DNA of 64,000 nt, from assembly GCF_014925385.1 (NCBI RefSeq), contig NZ_JACSDK010000018.1, forward strand, positions 1 through 64,000, given 5' to 3'. This stretch comes from Pelagibius marinus. Its GTDB lineage: Bacteria > Pseudomonadota > Alphaproteobacteria > Kiloniellales > Kiloniellaceae. The notes under the pieces are model-generated. The model saw only the letters and a list, made by a program, of their open reading frames with translations. It was not told the origin of the DNA and ran no database searches. Below are positions 25,144 to 33,284 of the stretch, in pieces; position 1 is the first letter of the stretch, and every line of letters starts with the position of its first letter. A program made the position numbers and the translations under genes.

Positions 25144-25623
25144 TTAGGTAAATATTTTTTTACCGTCACTGTCGAAGAACTGTGCGAATCCCAGAATGCG
25201 CTCGACGCCCAGCTCGTCCCCGAAAGGTAACAGAATCCGCTCGAACTGGACCTCCGATCCCCTTTCGCGCCAGGTCATCCTGTTCACATCGTAAACAGGA
25301 GTCCTCTCCTGCATGCAGCGCCCGTAGCTGAGCGAGATATCGCCCCGGTTGTCGAAGGGAATCAGCTCGGTCACCCTCTTGCCGGTCACCTCGAAGCCGT
25401 AAAGCTCTCGGTAGACGGTGCCGGCCAGGCGCACCTGCAGCTCCTCGATGGTGCGCCCTTCGACGATGAAAACGCGCGACAGGTAGGTGAAGAAATCGAG
25501 CGGGTCGAGGACGTCGCAGGAGGGTAGCTGTGCATCCCCTTTGAGGCCGAGCCAGTAGTCGCAGAAGAAGCGCACCTCTTCGCAAGCCGTGTCGGGAATC
25601 TCTTCCAACGCGATCTTTACCAC
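25144..25623 (-). CDS. PAS-domain protein (PAS_5-like)
   Basis: The 159-residue protein consists almost entirely of one PAS-like domain of the type common in alphaproteobacteria as free-standing proteins (CEEVRFFCDYWLGLKG start, LAGTVYRELYGFEVTGKRVTELI core). No output domain is present, so it may sense a ligand and act through a partner. The start is GTG at 25623. About 200 bp of sequence without a convincing gene separates it from the GFA gene upstream. Confidence 0.75.
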   Translation of the reverse strand: MVKIALEEIPDTACEEVRFFCDYWLGLKGDAQLPSCDVLDPLDFFTYLSRVFIVEGRTIEELQVRLAGTVYRELYGFEVTGKRVTELIPFDNRGDISLSYGRCMQERTPVYDVNRMTWRERGSEVQFERILLPFGDELGVERILGFAQFFDSDGKKIFT

Positions 25624-25829
25624 TGAACCCTGCTTTTGTTTGGGCCGACAAGCGGACCTTTCCGCCTCATCTTGCCGACCGCGATTCCAACCGACCAGCT
25701 ACCAAGCAGTTCTTCTTTAATGCAATATGAAGACCCATGGAAGCTATTGAAATCAATAAAGCACCCAACACGAAGTATTACGGGCCCTTGACTGGGCGAG
25801 GAAGTGCTATTTGGAGGCTTGCCTAGGTT

Positions 25830-26234
25830 CTAGTCGCCGCTGCTGCCGCCCGGATAGCGCGGCAGATCGTCCCTGACGTCGAACCACGGCAGTTGCTCGG
25901 CGCAATGGACGTGGCCTTGCGGGACGTAGTCCTCGGGCCTGTCGAGGCTGGCGGCGTAGAGGTGAATTTCGTCGGGAAAGCGATCGGACTCATAGGCCAT
26001 GGGGGAACCGCAGCGCCCGCAGAAGAGACGGCGGACGCCGGGCGATGATTTGTAGACCGACGGCGCCTTGCCGGTGAAGCGGCAGGCAGCCCGCGGCACC
26101 CCGAAGAAAGCGGTTACGGGCGACGCCGTGTTGCGCCGGCAACTCTCGCAATGGCAGTAGGCCCGCCAGTTCTCCGGCCCATTGTACTCGTAGGTCACAT
26201 CACCGCAAAGACAGCGCCCGCCTCTTGTCGTCAT
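25830..26234 (-). CDS. GFA-family (glutathione-dependent formaldehyde-activating-like) zinc protein
   Basis: The 134-residue protein has the seven-cysteine GFA layout: CLCGDVTYEY, CHCESCRRNTASP, and RLFCGRCGSPMAYE. The founding member was proposed to speed glutathione-formaldehyde adduct formation, but many family members have other or unknown roles, so its link to the C1 genes here is only suggestive. It has no signal peptide. The neighbouring cytochrome c gene is 54 bp upstream on the same strand. Confidence 0.85.
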   Translation of the reverse strand: MTTRGGRCLCGDVTYEYNGPENWRAYCHCESCRRNTASPVTAFFGVPRAACRFTGKAPSVYKSSPGVRRLFCGRCGSPMAYESDRFPDEIHLYAASLDRPEDYVPQGHVHCAEQLPWFDVRDDLPRYPGGSSGD

Positions 26235-26288
26235 CCTGCTGTTGCTCGCTGCTTGGACCCAGACTTGCCGCCGGCGCCCCGGGGCGCT

Positions 26289-26798
26289 TCAGCGGGCCAT
26301 GTTGTCGGGGTCGAGTTCCTCATAGACCTCGTCAACCATCCAGTCGCGGATGACCTCCGGAATATCGCCTTCACTGAAGCGGCTCTGCACCTCGGGGGCG
26401 GAGGCAAAGGCTGCCAGGTGCGCCAGTTCCTCGCCGCTCAAGTCGATCTGATAGCCCAGTTCCATTTCCTGCAGCAGGATCATGGTCGGGGCGCCGCGCC
26501 ACATTCGGGCGACGAAGTCGAAGACGTCGAAGTAGGGTTCGTCGCCGGCGGCATCCAGCGCGGGCGCCGCCTTGCCGCCGACCCCGTTGACGGAATGACA
26601 GACGACGCAGCCCTTGCCGACGAAGAGCTTCAGGCCCTCCTCGGCGTTGGCGAGGGGAAGGGCCAGTTTGCGGTGGCCTGATGCCGCGGCATCCTGGGCC
26701 ATTGCGGGGGCGGCGGCGGTCACAGCCAGCGCGGCGAGCAACGTCCCGAAGACGAAACCGAAGCCTGCTCTACGGGGGGCGGCAGCGGCGGGTAGCAT
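26289..26798 (-). CDS. Secreted c-type cytochrome
   Basis: The 169-residue protein has a signal peptide (hydrophobic FGTLLAALAVTAAAP, cleavage near AMA at residue 34). It has a single haem site CVVCH near residue 63, inside LFVGKGCVVCHSVNGVGG. Possible axial methionines lie in the RMWRGAPTM and EMELGY segments. It is a periplasmic electron carrier with no obvious dedicated partner nearby. It is divergent from the META-domain gene. Confidence 0.85.
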   Translation of the reverse strand: MLPAAAAPRRAGFGFVFGTLLAALAVTAAAPAMAQDAAASGHRKLALPLANAEEGLKLFVGKGCVVCHSVNGVGGKAAPALDAAGDEPYFDVFDFVARMWRGAPTMILLQEMELGYQIDLSGEELAHLAAFASAPEVQSRFSEGDIPEVIRDWMVDEVYEELDPDNMAR

Positions 26799-26926
26799 AT
26801 GGCCGATCCTTTCAGACAGTGGAATAGGTTACCCAGTACAGAGAGTGGTAGCATTCCCGAGCGAGTCGGGGATAGCCTGATTGGCCGCCGTGGGTAGGCG
26901 GCGGAGTAAGTAAAGGGAGCTGCGTC

Positions 26927-27358
26927 TTGAACCTGCGTGCCTGGAATCTCTCGCTCTTGCCGCTGGCCGCGGCAGGGTTGGCGGCCTGTGCTCTTGGCCC
27001 GGTCGATACGAACGAAGCGGCGGAGCCGCTGTTTGACCGCACTTGGGTGGCGGAAGAGATGAAAGGACTGCCTGCCGCACCGCAGGTCCAGTCGAGCCTG
27101 CAGGTTGCCGCTGACGGGAAGGTGAGCGGCCACACCGGCTGCAACGGTTACTTCGGCTCGGTAATCATCGACGGGCAGGCAATGTCGTTCGGGAATCTGG
27201 GCTCCACAAGGATCGCCTGCCCGGAACCGGTCATGGTTCAGGAGGATCGCCTGTTGAGCGCCCTCGACGGCACCCGAGGCTATCGCCTGCAGGACGACAA
27301 CCTGCTGCTGCTCGACGGCGCCGGGGACACCCTGGCGCGATTCCGCGCGAAGAACTGA
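26927..27358 (+). CDS. META-domain lipoprotein (HslJ-like)
   Basis: The 143-residue protein has a lipoprotein signal (GLAAC, cysteine near residue 21) and a META domain (TWVAEEMKG start, GHTGCNGYFGSV core, STRIACPEPVMVQEDRLLSAL end). HslJ-type domains occur in envelope stress and heat-resistance proteins, without a defined activity. The start is TTG at 26927, supported by AAAGGGAG 8 nt before it. It converges with the ChaN-like gene, 1 bp apart. Confidence 0.8.
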   Translation: MNLRAWNLSLLPLAAAGLAACALGPVDTNEAAEPLFDRTWVAEEMKGLPAAPQVQSSLQVAADGKVSGHTGCNGYFGSVIIDGQAMSFGNLGSTRIACPEPVMVQEDRLLSALDGTRGYRLQDDNLLLLDGAGDTLARFRAKN

Positions 27359-27359
27359 C

Positions 27360-28271
27360 CTAGTCCGGGAAGGCTTCGCAGGGATCCTTGTCGTCCACCC
27401 TGGGCGTGAACCAGACAAAATCGAAAAGCTGCGGATCGAAGGCCGGATAGTCCGCCGCGCTGTCGCGTCCCGCGACGACCTCCACCAGGGCGACGGTGAA
27501 GCTCTCGCCCTCCAGGTGCCAGGGCACGGCGCGGTCCTCGCGCACGTGGCCGCTGCCGGCGATGAGGATCGCGCCTTCGGCGTCAATCGGTGGCTGCGTG
27601 GCCCGGCGCATGGCATCGGCCATCGAGGCGTCCCAGAAGCGCTGCACCTCGGCCATGGGGGCGAGCGCCGCCACGGGCAGCTTGCCGCAATGGCTGGCGG
27701 CCAGTTCCTCCAGCAGGTCCGCTTCAGCCTCCGCGGGATAGCGCCGCGGCCAGGCCAGCCGTTCAGCGGTTTCCGGCGGCAGGCTGGCGCCCTTCGCCAG
27801 GGCGCGTACCTGGGCCTGGGAAGGCTTGCCCGGCAACATCGGCATCTGCGCGGCCAGCGCCGCTTCGGCGATCGGCTGGTATTCGGCCCAGGCGGGCCAG
27901 CCGCGCGCTTCCCACCCCAGCGCGGTGCCCAGCCTGTCGACCTCTTCCAGGCGGGCGGCGGCCAGCGCCTCGGCCTGTTCCGGTTCTGCCATCTCCCAGA
28001 CCACGGCCATGCGCCGTCCGAGGCGTCCCAGGGCGCCGACGATGCGGGCCTGCAGGCGGTGGTGTTCCGCGTTGTCGTGCTTTTCGCCGACCAGAACCCA
28101 GTCGGCGGCTGCGGCCGCGGCCAGCAGGGTCTCTTCGTTCGTGGGCCGGCCGCTGCCCGTGTCCCAGAGGCTGCCGTTCAGGGGATGATCGGCCAGAAGA
28201 CTTGCCGGCGCCGCCTGGACGGCGGTGCTCAGGGCGCAGGACAGCGCCGCCAGGCAGAGAAGTGTACGCAA
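27360..28271 (-). CDS. ChaN-family (haem-binding uptake, Tiki-like) protein
   Basis: The 303-residue protein has a signal peptide (LLCLAALSCALSTAVQA). The ChaN/EreA-like core is VLVGEKHDNAEHHRLQARIV near the start, then MAVVWEMAEPEQAEAL, AWPRRYPAEAEADLL and a late ILIAGSGHVREDRAVPWHL. Campylobacter ChaN binds haem; others of this fold are proteases or have unknown activity. The EKHDN-x2-HH motif holds the likely metal or haem ligands. The start is TTG at 28271 with a weak ribosome site. Confidence 0.82.
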   Translation of the reverse strand: MRTLLCLAALSCALSTAVQAAPASLLADHPLNGSLWDTGSGRPTNEETLLAAAAAADWVLVGEKHDNAEHHRLQARIVGALGRLGRRMAVVWEMAEPEQAEALAAARLEEVDRLGTALGWEARGWPAWAEYQPIAEAALAAQMPMLPGKPSQAQVRALAKGASLPPETAERLAWPRRYPAEAEADLLEELAASHCGKLPVAALAPMAEVQRFWDASMADAMRRATQPPIDAEGAILIAGSGHVREDRAVPWHLEGESFTVALVEVVAGRDSAADYPAFDPQLFDFVWFTPRVDDKDPCEAFPD

Positions 28272-28374
28272 AAGGCCGGATCCCGCCGCTAGCTCGAACC
28301 AGTCTTCTTAGTGGCGGCTTGGCGGCTCCCCGTCAAGCAGGGTGGGGCGCCGGGGCAGGCGCGGGCGCGCGGAC

Positions 28375-28647
28375 TCAGGCGGTAGAGCGGCTGGCGTTTT
28401 CCGGCGCCGGAGAGTCGCTGGCGCGCTGGGCCGGCTGGCGGTGGCGATTCACCACCATGCGGTCGTGCAGGCCGGTGATCGCGCGGCTGCCGGTCTTCAC
28501 GAAGAGAAAGGGCAGCAGGGCGTGGATGAGACAGGCGAGGGAGGCCAGCATCATGCGCCAGGAAAAACCCCAGGCCGAGGCCAGATGCTGCCAGTAGGTC
28601 TCCCCGACGCTGGCCGGGTGTTCGGTAAAGAGGTCTCGAAAGGACAC
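28375..28647 (-). CDS. Small DUF6356-like membrane protein
   Basis: The 90-residue protein starts SFRDLFTEHPASVGETYWQH, a pattern I recognise from the DUF6356 group, followed by one membrane segment (MMLASLACLIHALLPFLF) and a cytoplasmic basic tail. The start is GTG at 28647 with a GGAG site about 11 nt upstream. It is divergent from the Lrp-type regulator gene. Its function is unknown. Confidence 0.7.
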   Translation of the reverse strand: MSFRDLFTEHPASVGETYWQHLASAWGFSWRMMLASLACLIHALLPFLFVKTGSRAITGLHDRMVVNRHRQPAQRASDSPAPENASRSTA

Positions 28648-28784
28648 GGGCTGTCGGTCTCCAAACTCAAGCGGCCCCCAAGAATAAGCCGGCGGCGGCG
28701 AAATCGGCTTGCAAATTCACCGCAATTGCAGGTAACTAGTAGTAAATTATCTCTCAATTTCGAATTTTTGTGGAATTTTGTTCC

Positions 28785-29246
28785 ATGGATGATATAGACC
28801 GGAGAATCCTGAAGCTGCTGCAGGAGAGCGCCGACCTGCCCGTGGCGGAGGTGGCCGAGCGGGTCGGCCTCTCGGCCTCGCCCTGCTGGCGGCGGATTCA
28901 GAAGCTGGAGGCGGAAGGGATCATCGAGCGGCGCGTCGCCCTCTTGAACCCGGAGAAGATGAACGTCGGGGTCACCGTCTTCGTCGCCATCCGCACCAGC
29001 CAGCACGACGAGAAATGGCTGAAGGACTTTGCCCAGAAGGTGACGCGGATCCCGGAGGTGGTGGAACTCTACCGCATGAGCGGCGAGATCGATTACATGA
29101 TGAGGGTGGTGGTGCCGGACATCAAAGCCTACGACGCTGTCTACAAGCGGCTCATCGCCGCGGTGCCGCTGTTCGACGTGAGTTCCAGCTTCGCCATGGA
29201 GGCGATCAAGTACACCACCGCGCTGCCTGTGGACTACGCGCCTTAG
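28785..29246 (+). CDS. Lrp/AsnC-family transcriptional regulator
   Basis: The 153-residue protein has a winged helix (MDDIDRRILKLLQESADLPV; VGLSASPCWRRIQKLEAEGII) and the AsnC/RAM effector domain (residues about 65-150). The effector part includes RIPEVVELYRMSGEIDYMMRVVV, the oligomerisation and ligand region. ATG at 28785 fits the family start; a GTG at 28770 is in frame but adds an unusual tail. It is divergent from the DUF6356 gene, with an AT-rich intergenic region that probably holds its own site. The target is unknown; an amino-acid-linked gene such as the nearby ureohydrolase is possible. Confidence 0.92.
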   Translation: MDDIDRRILKLLQESADLPVAEVAERVGLSASPCWRRIQKLEAEGIIERRVALLNPEKMNVGVTVFVAIRTSQHDEKWLKDFAQKVTRIPEVVELYRMSGEIDYMMRVVVPDIKAYDAVYKRLIAAVPLFDVSSSFAMEAIKYTTALPVDYAP

Positions 29247-29255
29247 GCAGAGTCC

Positions 29256-29834
29256 TTATTCGGGCAGCGTGAAGCCGGTGTCGACGCGGCGCACCTGGTA
29301 GCGGTTGCCGTTGATGAAGTGCTCGTACTCGAAGACCTGCTGCTCCAGCTTCAGGATCTTGTAGGCGTCGTAGAGCTGGCCGTTGCTGGTGTCGGCCTTC
29401 AGGAACATGCCGTCGTCGACCCAGCCCTTGGTCGAGAGGAAGTAGACCGGGCCGGAGATGCCCCACTCACCCACTTCGACCTGCTCGCGGTAGCTGCCGT
29501 CCTCTTCGTAGAAGCGGAAGGTGATGCGGAAGACGCCGTCGGGGAAGGCGTCGACCAGCCAGCGCTTGGTGACGGCGCTGCCGGTCTTGTCCTCGCCGTA
29601 CCAGCGGCCGACGAAGACCTCGCGCGGCGACTTCGCCATGGCGAGGGTTTCCTCGGCCTGCTTGTTCGTGATGACCGCGCTGCCCACGGCGGCGCGGGCC
29701 TGCTCGGCCCACATGAAAAGCAGCAGGGCCATCAGGATTGTGATGACGACGCCGAGCAGTGCCGACTGCCGCCGGGCGGAGGTCGACACGGCGCGCGCCC
29801 GCGCCTGCTTTCTGTTCCTCGTTTGCCTGTGCAT
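29256..29834 (-). CDS. Membrane-anchored protein of unknown function
   Basis: The 192-residue protein has a strongly basic N-terminus (TRNRKQARARA), one membrane segment near residues 25-45 (LLGVVITILMALLLFMW) and a beta-rich outer domain that begins REVFVGRWYGEDKTGSA. The spacing of aromatics and beta strands suggests a lipocalin-like sheet. ATG at 29834 follows an AGAGG site; the longer open frame to 29936 lacks one. I do not recognise the family. It converges on the Lrp gene. Confidence 0.6.
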   Translation of the reverse strand: MHRQTRNRKQARARAVSTSARRQSALLGVVITILMALLLFMWAEQARAAVGSAVITNKQAEETLAMAKSPREVFVGRWYGEDKTGSAVTKRWLVDAFPDGVFRITFRFYEEDGSYREQVEVGEWGISGPVYFLSTKGWVDDGMFLKADTSNGQLYDAYKILKLEQQVFEYEHFINGNRYQVRRVDTGFTLPE

Positions 29835-29959
29835 CTTCGCCTCTTGCTGTTGTGGCTTCTTTGTCTTGCGGCCCGATCGCTCCTCGATTTCCCGCCAGCC
29901 ACTCAGCCCGGGAGCGTTAACCAAAGCCTCTATCACTGCCTTGTATTTTAAGAGAATTT

Positions 29960-30934
29960 TTACTGCTTTGCGACGATTTCCGCGAGCAGGCAGAGAATCT
30001 CATACATAAGCGTTGCGCCGACCAGGGCAGTGGCGCCGGAAGGGTCGAAAGGCGGGGCCACTTCCACCACATCGCCGCCGATAAGGTTAACGCCGCGCAG
30101 GCCGCGGATCATGCGCTGGGCCTCGTGGGTCGTGTAGCCGCCGATCTCCGGGGTGCCGGTGCCGGGGGCATAGACCGGGTCCAGGCCGTCGACGTCGAAG
30201 GAGAGGTAGGTGGGTCCGTCGCCGACCACCCGCCGGGCCTCGGCGATCACCGCCTCGACGCCCAGGTCGAAGTACTCTTCGATGGTGATGACGCGGATGC
30301 CCTGTTCGTAGCCCCAGTCCATATCCTGGGCGGTGTAGAGCGAGCCGCGAATGCCGATCTGCACTGTGCGCTTGGGGTCGAGCAGGCCTTCCTCGATGGC
30401 GCGGCGGAAGGGCGTGCCGTGGGTCAGCTTGTGTTCGCCGAAGTAGCGGTCGTTGGTGTCGGTGTGGGCATCGAAGTGCACCATGCCGAGCGGGCGCTCG
30501 CCGGCGATGGCGCGCATGATCGGCAGGGTGATGAGGTGGTCGCCGCCGGCCGAGAGCGGCAGCACGCCGGCGTCGTGAACTTCGCGGTAGAAGGCCTCGA
30601 TGCGGCCGATGGAATCGTTTAGGTCGATGGGGTTGACCGGTGTGTCCCCCAGGTCGGCGCAGTTCGCCATGTCGAAGGGTTTGATGCCGCTCACGTGGTG
30701 CACGTTGCGCATCAGGGTCGAGAGATCGCGGATCTGGCGCGGGCCGTGACGGGCGCCGGCGCGATTGGTGGTGCCGCCGTCCCAGGGCACGCCGATGAGC
30801 CCGATGTCGATGTCGCCGGCGGCCGCGATTTCCTCCAGCGGCACGTGCGGCAGACGCATGAAGGTGGGGATACCGGCAAAGCGCGGCAGCACGAAGCCGG
30901 AGACCGGCTTGTAGGAGCGGGGCTTCTTGGCCAT
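29960..30934 (-). CDS. speB: Agmatinase/ureohydrolase-family enzyme
   Basis: This is a 324-residue manganese ureohydrolase. The binuclear-site ligands are seen in SAGGDHLITLP, MVHFDAHTDTND and LSFDVDGLDPVYAPGTGTPE. Members split agmatine, guanidinobutyrate, guanidinopropionate or related compounds to urea and an amine. The sequence cannot separate agmatinase from guanidinobutyrase with certainty, so the symbol is tentative. ATG at 30934 begins MAKKPRSYKP; the open frame further upstream crosses the promoter region of the divergent DsrE-like gene. Confidence 0.88.
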   Translation of the reverse strand: MAKKPRSYKPVSGFVLPRFAGIPTFMRLPHVPLEEIAAAGDIDIGLIGVPWDGGTTNRAGARHGPRQIRDLSTLMRNVHHVSGIKPFDMANCADLGDTPVNPIDLNDSIGRIEAFYREVHDAGVLPLSAGGDHLITLPIMRAIAGERPLGMVHFDAHTDTNDRYFGEHKLTHGTPFRRAIEEGLLDPKRTVQIGIRGSLYTAQDMDWGYEQGIRVITIEEYFDLGVEAVIAEARRVVGDGPTYLSFDVDGLDPVYAPGTGTPEIGGYTTHEAQRMIRGLRGVNLIGGDVVEVAPPFDPSGATALVGATLMYEILCLLAEIVAKQ

Positions 30935-31176
30935 GAGACTATTTTGTCCCGATGATCTGCGCGTCCCTGAGGTAGGCAGGGTGCCGCGCGCTGTCGATAG
31001 GGACAATAGTCTTGACCCGCCGCGCCGGAAAACAATACCCAGCCGTGTCTTCTTATAGTAATATTTATATACACGAATATGTGATCCCGCTTCGACCGTC
31101 GCTCTCTCTAAGCTTCGCTGGTCGCGGGACCGACATATTGCCGTGAACGAAAAACGAAGAACTGGGAGGAACACCA

Positions 31177-31644
31177 ATGCCCCGTCTGCTTTTCGGGCTC
31201 ATTCTTGGTCTTGTCTTTGGTGCGTCGCTCTTCGCGGGACAGCTCGTGCAAAGCGCGCCGGCTTTCGCGGCGGAGCAGATGCACAAGGTTGCCGTGCACG
31301 TTGACGAGAGCGACCCAAAGCGCATGAACATGGCGCTGAACAACGTGCAGAACGTGAAACAGTATTACGAGTCCCAGGGCCAGTCGGTGGAGATCGAAGT
31401 GGTGGCCTACGGTCCCGGTCTGCATATGCTGCGCGCCGACACCTCGCCGGTGGCGGACCGCATTTCGGCCATGGCGCTGGAGATCGACGGTCTCACCTTC
31501 TCGGCCTGCGGCAACACGATGAAGGGTATGGCGAAGAAGGAAGGCAAGGAGGTCTCCCTGCTTTCCGAGGCGCGCACGGTGCCGTCGGGCGTCGTGCGCC
31601 TGGTCGAACTGCAGGAGGAAGGCTACGCCTACGTCAGGCCGTAG
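31177..31644 (+). CDS. Secreted DsrE/DsrF-like protein
   Basis: The 155-residue protein has a signal peptide (LLFGLILGLVFGASLFAG, cleavage near FAA) and a DsrE-like alpha/beta fold (KVAVHVDESDPKRMNMALNNV, IEVVAYGPGLHMLRAD). One cysteine in LTFSACGNTMKG sits where DsrE-like proteins carry their sulphur-transfer cysteine. Its location outside the cytoplasm suggests a redox or sulphur carrier role, but this is inference. GGGAGG lies before the ATG. A terminator-like hairpin follows the stop. Confidence 0.82.
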   Translation: MPRLLFGLILGLVFGASLFAGQLVQSAPAFAAEQMHKVAVHVDESDPKRMNMALNNVQNVKQYYESQGQSVEIEVVAYGPGLHMLRADTSPVADRISAMALEIDGLTFSACGNTMKGMAKKEGKEVSLLSEARTVPSGVVRLVELQEEGYAYVRP

Positions 31645-31660
31645 TTCACCTCACGTCGCC

Positions 31661-31694
31661 CCGCCGCTCCCGCGGTCGTCGCGGGCAGCGGCGG
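31661..31694 (+). terminator. Hairpin after the DsrE-like gene
   Basis: A 14-bp GC-rich stem with one bulged base (31661-31674 with 31680-31694) closes a 5-nt loop 17 bp after the stop, followed by GTGCGTTGTTTTCC. This fits a Rho-independent terminator with a modest T-run. Confidence 0.55.
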
Positions 31695-31768
31695 GTGCGT
31701 TGTTTTCCGGCGCCGTTGCTGGGAGGTGCCGGCCCGTTGCGTATCTTCAAGTCAGGGGAAGTTCCAGC

Positions 31769-32719
31769 ATGCGTTTTCAGATCCCGGTCCTGGTTCTCCT
31801 TCTCGCCGCGGCGTCGCCTTGCGCTGCCAGCGAGGACATTCCCGACCAGTACCCGCAGTCCGTTCTCTACAGCAAACCGGTGGAGGTGATCCCTCACGTC
31901 TGGTCGGCCATCGGCGCCACCGCGCCGCCCAGCTATGAGAATTCAGGGCACAACAACAACCTCTCCTTCATCGTCACGGGCGAGGGGGTCATCGTTGTCA
32001 ACGGCGGGGCCTGCGTCCAGCTCGCCAAGGCGTTGCACGAGGAGATCAAGCAGGTCACCGACGAGCCGGTGAAGCTGGTGATCAACGAGAACGGCCAGGG
32101 CCACGCCATGCTCGGCAATGCCTATTGGGCCGAGCAGCAGGTGCCGATCCTGGCGCAAAGCGAAGCGGCGGCGGAGTTCGAAGACCGCGGGCCGCAGAGC
32201 CTCGAGCAGATGCAGGGCTACAACAAGGAGAAGGCGGAAGGCACCGTGCTGCAGGGCCCGACGGAGACCTTCGAAGACGAGAAGGTCATCGAGATGGGCC
32301 GCTTCCGCATCGAGGTGAAGAACCTCGGTCCCGCCCACTCGCCGGGCGACATCGCCGTCTGGTTGCCCGAGCAGAGCCTGGTGATCGCCGGCGACATGGC
32401 CTTCCACGAACGCCTGCTGCCGATCTTCGAGGACACGGGCACGGCCGCCTGGCTGGAGAGCTGGGAGAACTTCGAGGCCCTGCAGGCGACCTATGTCATT
32501 CCCGGCCACGGCCATCCGACCAACATGGATCAGGTGCGCCGCTACACGAAGGACTACCTGGTGTTTCTGCGCGGGCAGATCCGCAAGCTGCTCGACGAGG
32601 GCGGCGGCCTGGAGGACGCCTTCTATGTCGACCAATCGCCCTACGCCCACCTCGACACCTTCGACGAGCTGTCCAAGCGCAACGCCGGACGTGTCTTCGA
32701 ACAGATGGAGTTCGAATAG
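31769..32719 (+). CDS. Secreted metallo-beta-lactamase-fold protein with degenerate metal-binding motif
   Basis: The 316-residue protein has a signal peptide (VLVLLLAAASPCAA). The fold is clear: NNNLSFIVTGEGVIVVNGG, AHSPGDIAVWLPEQSLVIAGD, and YVIPGHGHPTN. The usual THxHxDH motif, however, reads INENGQGHAMLGN at residues 105-117: the positions of both first histidines, the aspartate and the next histidine are N108, Q110, H112 and A113. The remaining ligands (AHSPGD, AGDM, GHGHP) are kept, so it may bind one metal or none. ATG at 31769 follows CAGGGGAAG; the TTG at 31700 was rejected. Confidence 0.78.
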   Translation: MRFQIPVLVLLLAAASPCAASEDIPDQYPQSVLYSKPVEVIPHVWSAIGATAPPSYENSGHNNNLSFIVTGEGVIVVNGGACVQLAKALHEEIKQVTDEPVKLVINENGQGHAMLGNAYWAEQQVPILAQSEAAAEFEDRGPQSLEQMQGYNKEKAEGTVLQGPTETFEDEKVIEMGRFRIEVKNLGPAHSPGDIAVWLPEQSLVIAGDMAFHERLLPIFEDTGTAAWLESWENFEALQATYVIPGHGHPTNMDQVRRYTKDYLVFLRGQIRKLLDEGGGLEDAFYVDQSPYAHLDTFDELSKRNAGRVFEQMEFE

Positions 32720-32734
32720 ACGGCGGCGCGGCCG

Positions 32735-33199
32735 TCAGGTCGTGCAGTCCCTTTCGCTCAGGTCGTGCTTGAAGAAGAGGTTGTCCTGCGCGTCGTAGAA
32801 GCGATAGCGGACCACCACGCCCTTGGCCAGCAGGTCCGAGATCCTGGGGCTCGCGCAGCCCAGGCCGATCATCATGTTCCGGGCGACACCGTCGGCGAAG
32901 CTTTGCTGCCCGCCAGAGCCCCCCGAGCCCCCCGAGCCCCCCGAGCCGACGTCGTCAAACCGGAAGACCAGGGTAAGGCCCAGGTCCTCGGTCGTCATGC
33001 TCACCAGTTCGCCCTTCTCGTGGATGCGCAGGGGTAGAATTTTTCGGTAGGCGGCCACCGCTTCGCTGAGCTGCGCCTGAAGCGCCTGCGCTTCCTCGCT
33101 GGTCAGGGCCGGTGCGCTGTTGTCCGCCGGCGCGCAGGCGCCGGCCAGCAGCGGGCCGGCCAGGACGACGAGCAGGCGTGCAGCGGTCAGAAAGCGCAT
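32735..33199 (-). CDS. Putative lipoprotein with Gly-Ser repeat, unknown function
   Basis: The 154-residue protein has a lipoprotein signal (LLAGACAP, cysteine near residue 22). A helical segment follows (SEEAQALQAQLSEAVAAYRKILPLRI), then beta strands, a Gly-Gly-Ser repeat loop (residues about 85-96) and a C-terminal half with two cysteines (GLGCASP, ERDCTT). I do not recognise a family. It converges with the metallo-beta-lactamase-fold gene. The repeat is encoded by an exact 9-bp DNA repeat, so its length may vary between strains. Confidence 0.65.
   Translation of the reverse strand: MRFLTAARLLVVLAGPLLAGACAPADNSAPALTSEEAQALQAQLSEAVAAYRKILPLRIHEKGELVSMTTEDLGLTLVFRFDDVGSGGSGGSGGSGGQQSFADGVARNMMIGLGCASPRISDLLAKGVVVRYRFYDAQDNLFFKHDLSERDCTT
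32916..32947. repeat. 9-bp tandem repeat inside the lipoprotein gene
   Basis: The unit GAGCCCCCC (plus strand) occurs three times exactly with a partial fourth copy. It encodes Gly-Gly-Ser on the minus strand and keeps the reading frame at any copy number. Confidence 0.9.
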
Positions 33200-33234
33200 G
33201 GCGCCCAGTTTACCCGGGGCGCTGCGGCAGGTCG

Positions 33235-33271
33235 TGGGAAAAACGGGGCGCCGGCGCTGTTCCGGCGCCCC
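33235..33271 (-). terminator. Rho-independent terminator
   Basis: A 10-bp perfect stem GGGGCGCCGG / CCGGCGCCCC (33245-33254, 33262-33271) with a 7-nt loop is followed on the minus strand by GTTTTTCCC. It starts 14 bp after the stop of the secreted cysteine-rich protein gene. Confidence 0.85.
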
Positions 33272-33284
33272 TGAAGGCTGAACC

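Noticed and set aside
25739-25828. A 29-codon plus-strand frame in the gap between the PAS and GFA genes
   Set aside because: No ribosome site and no recognisable feature; expected by chance in an AT-rich gap.
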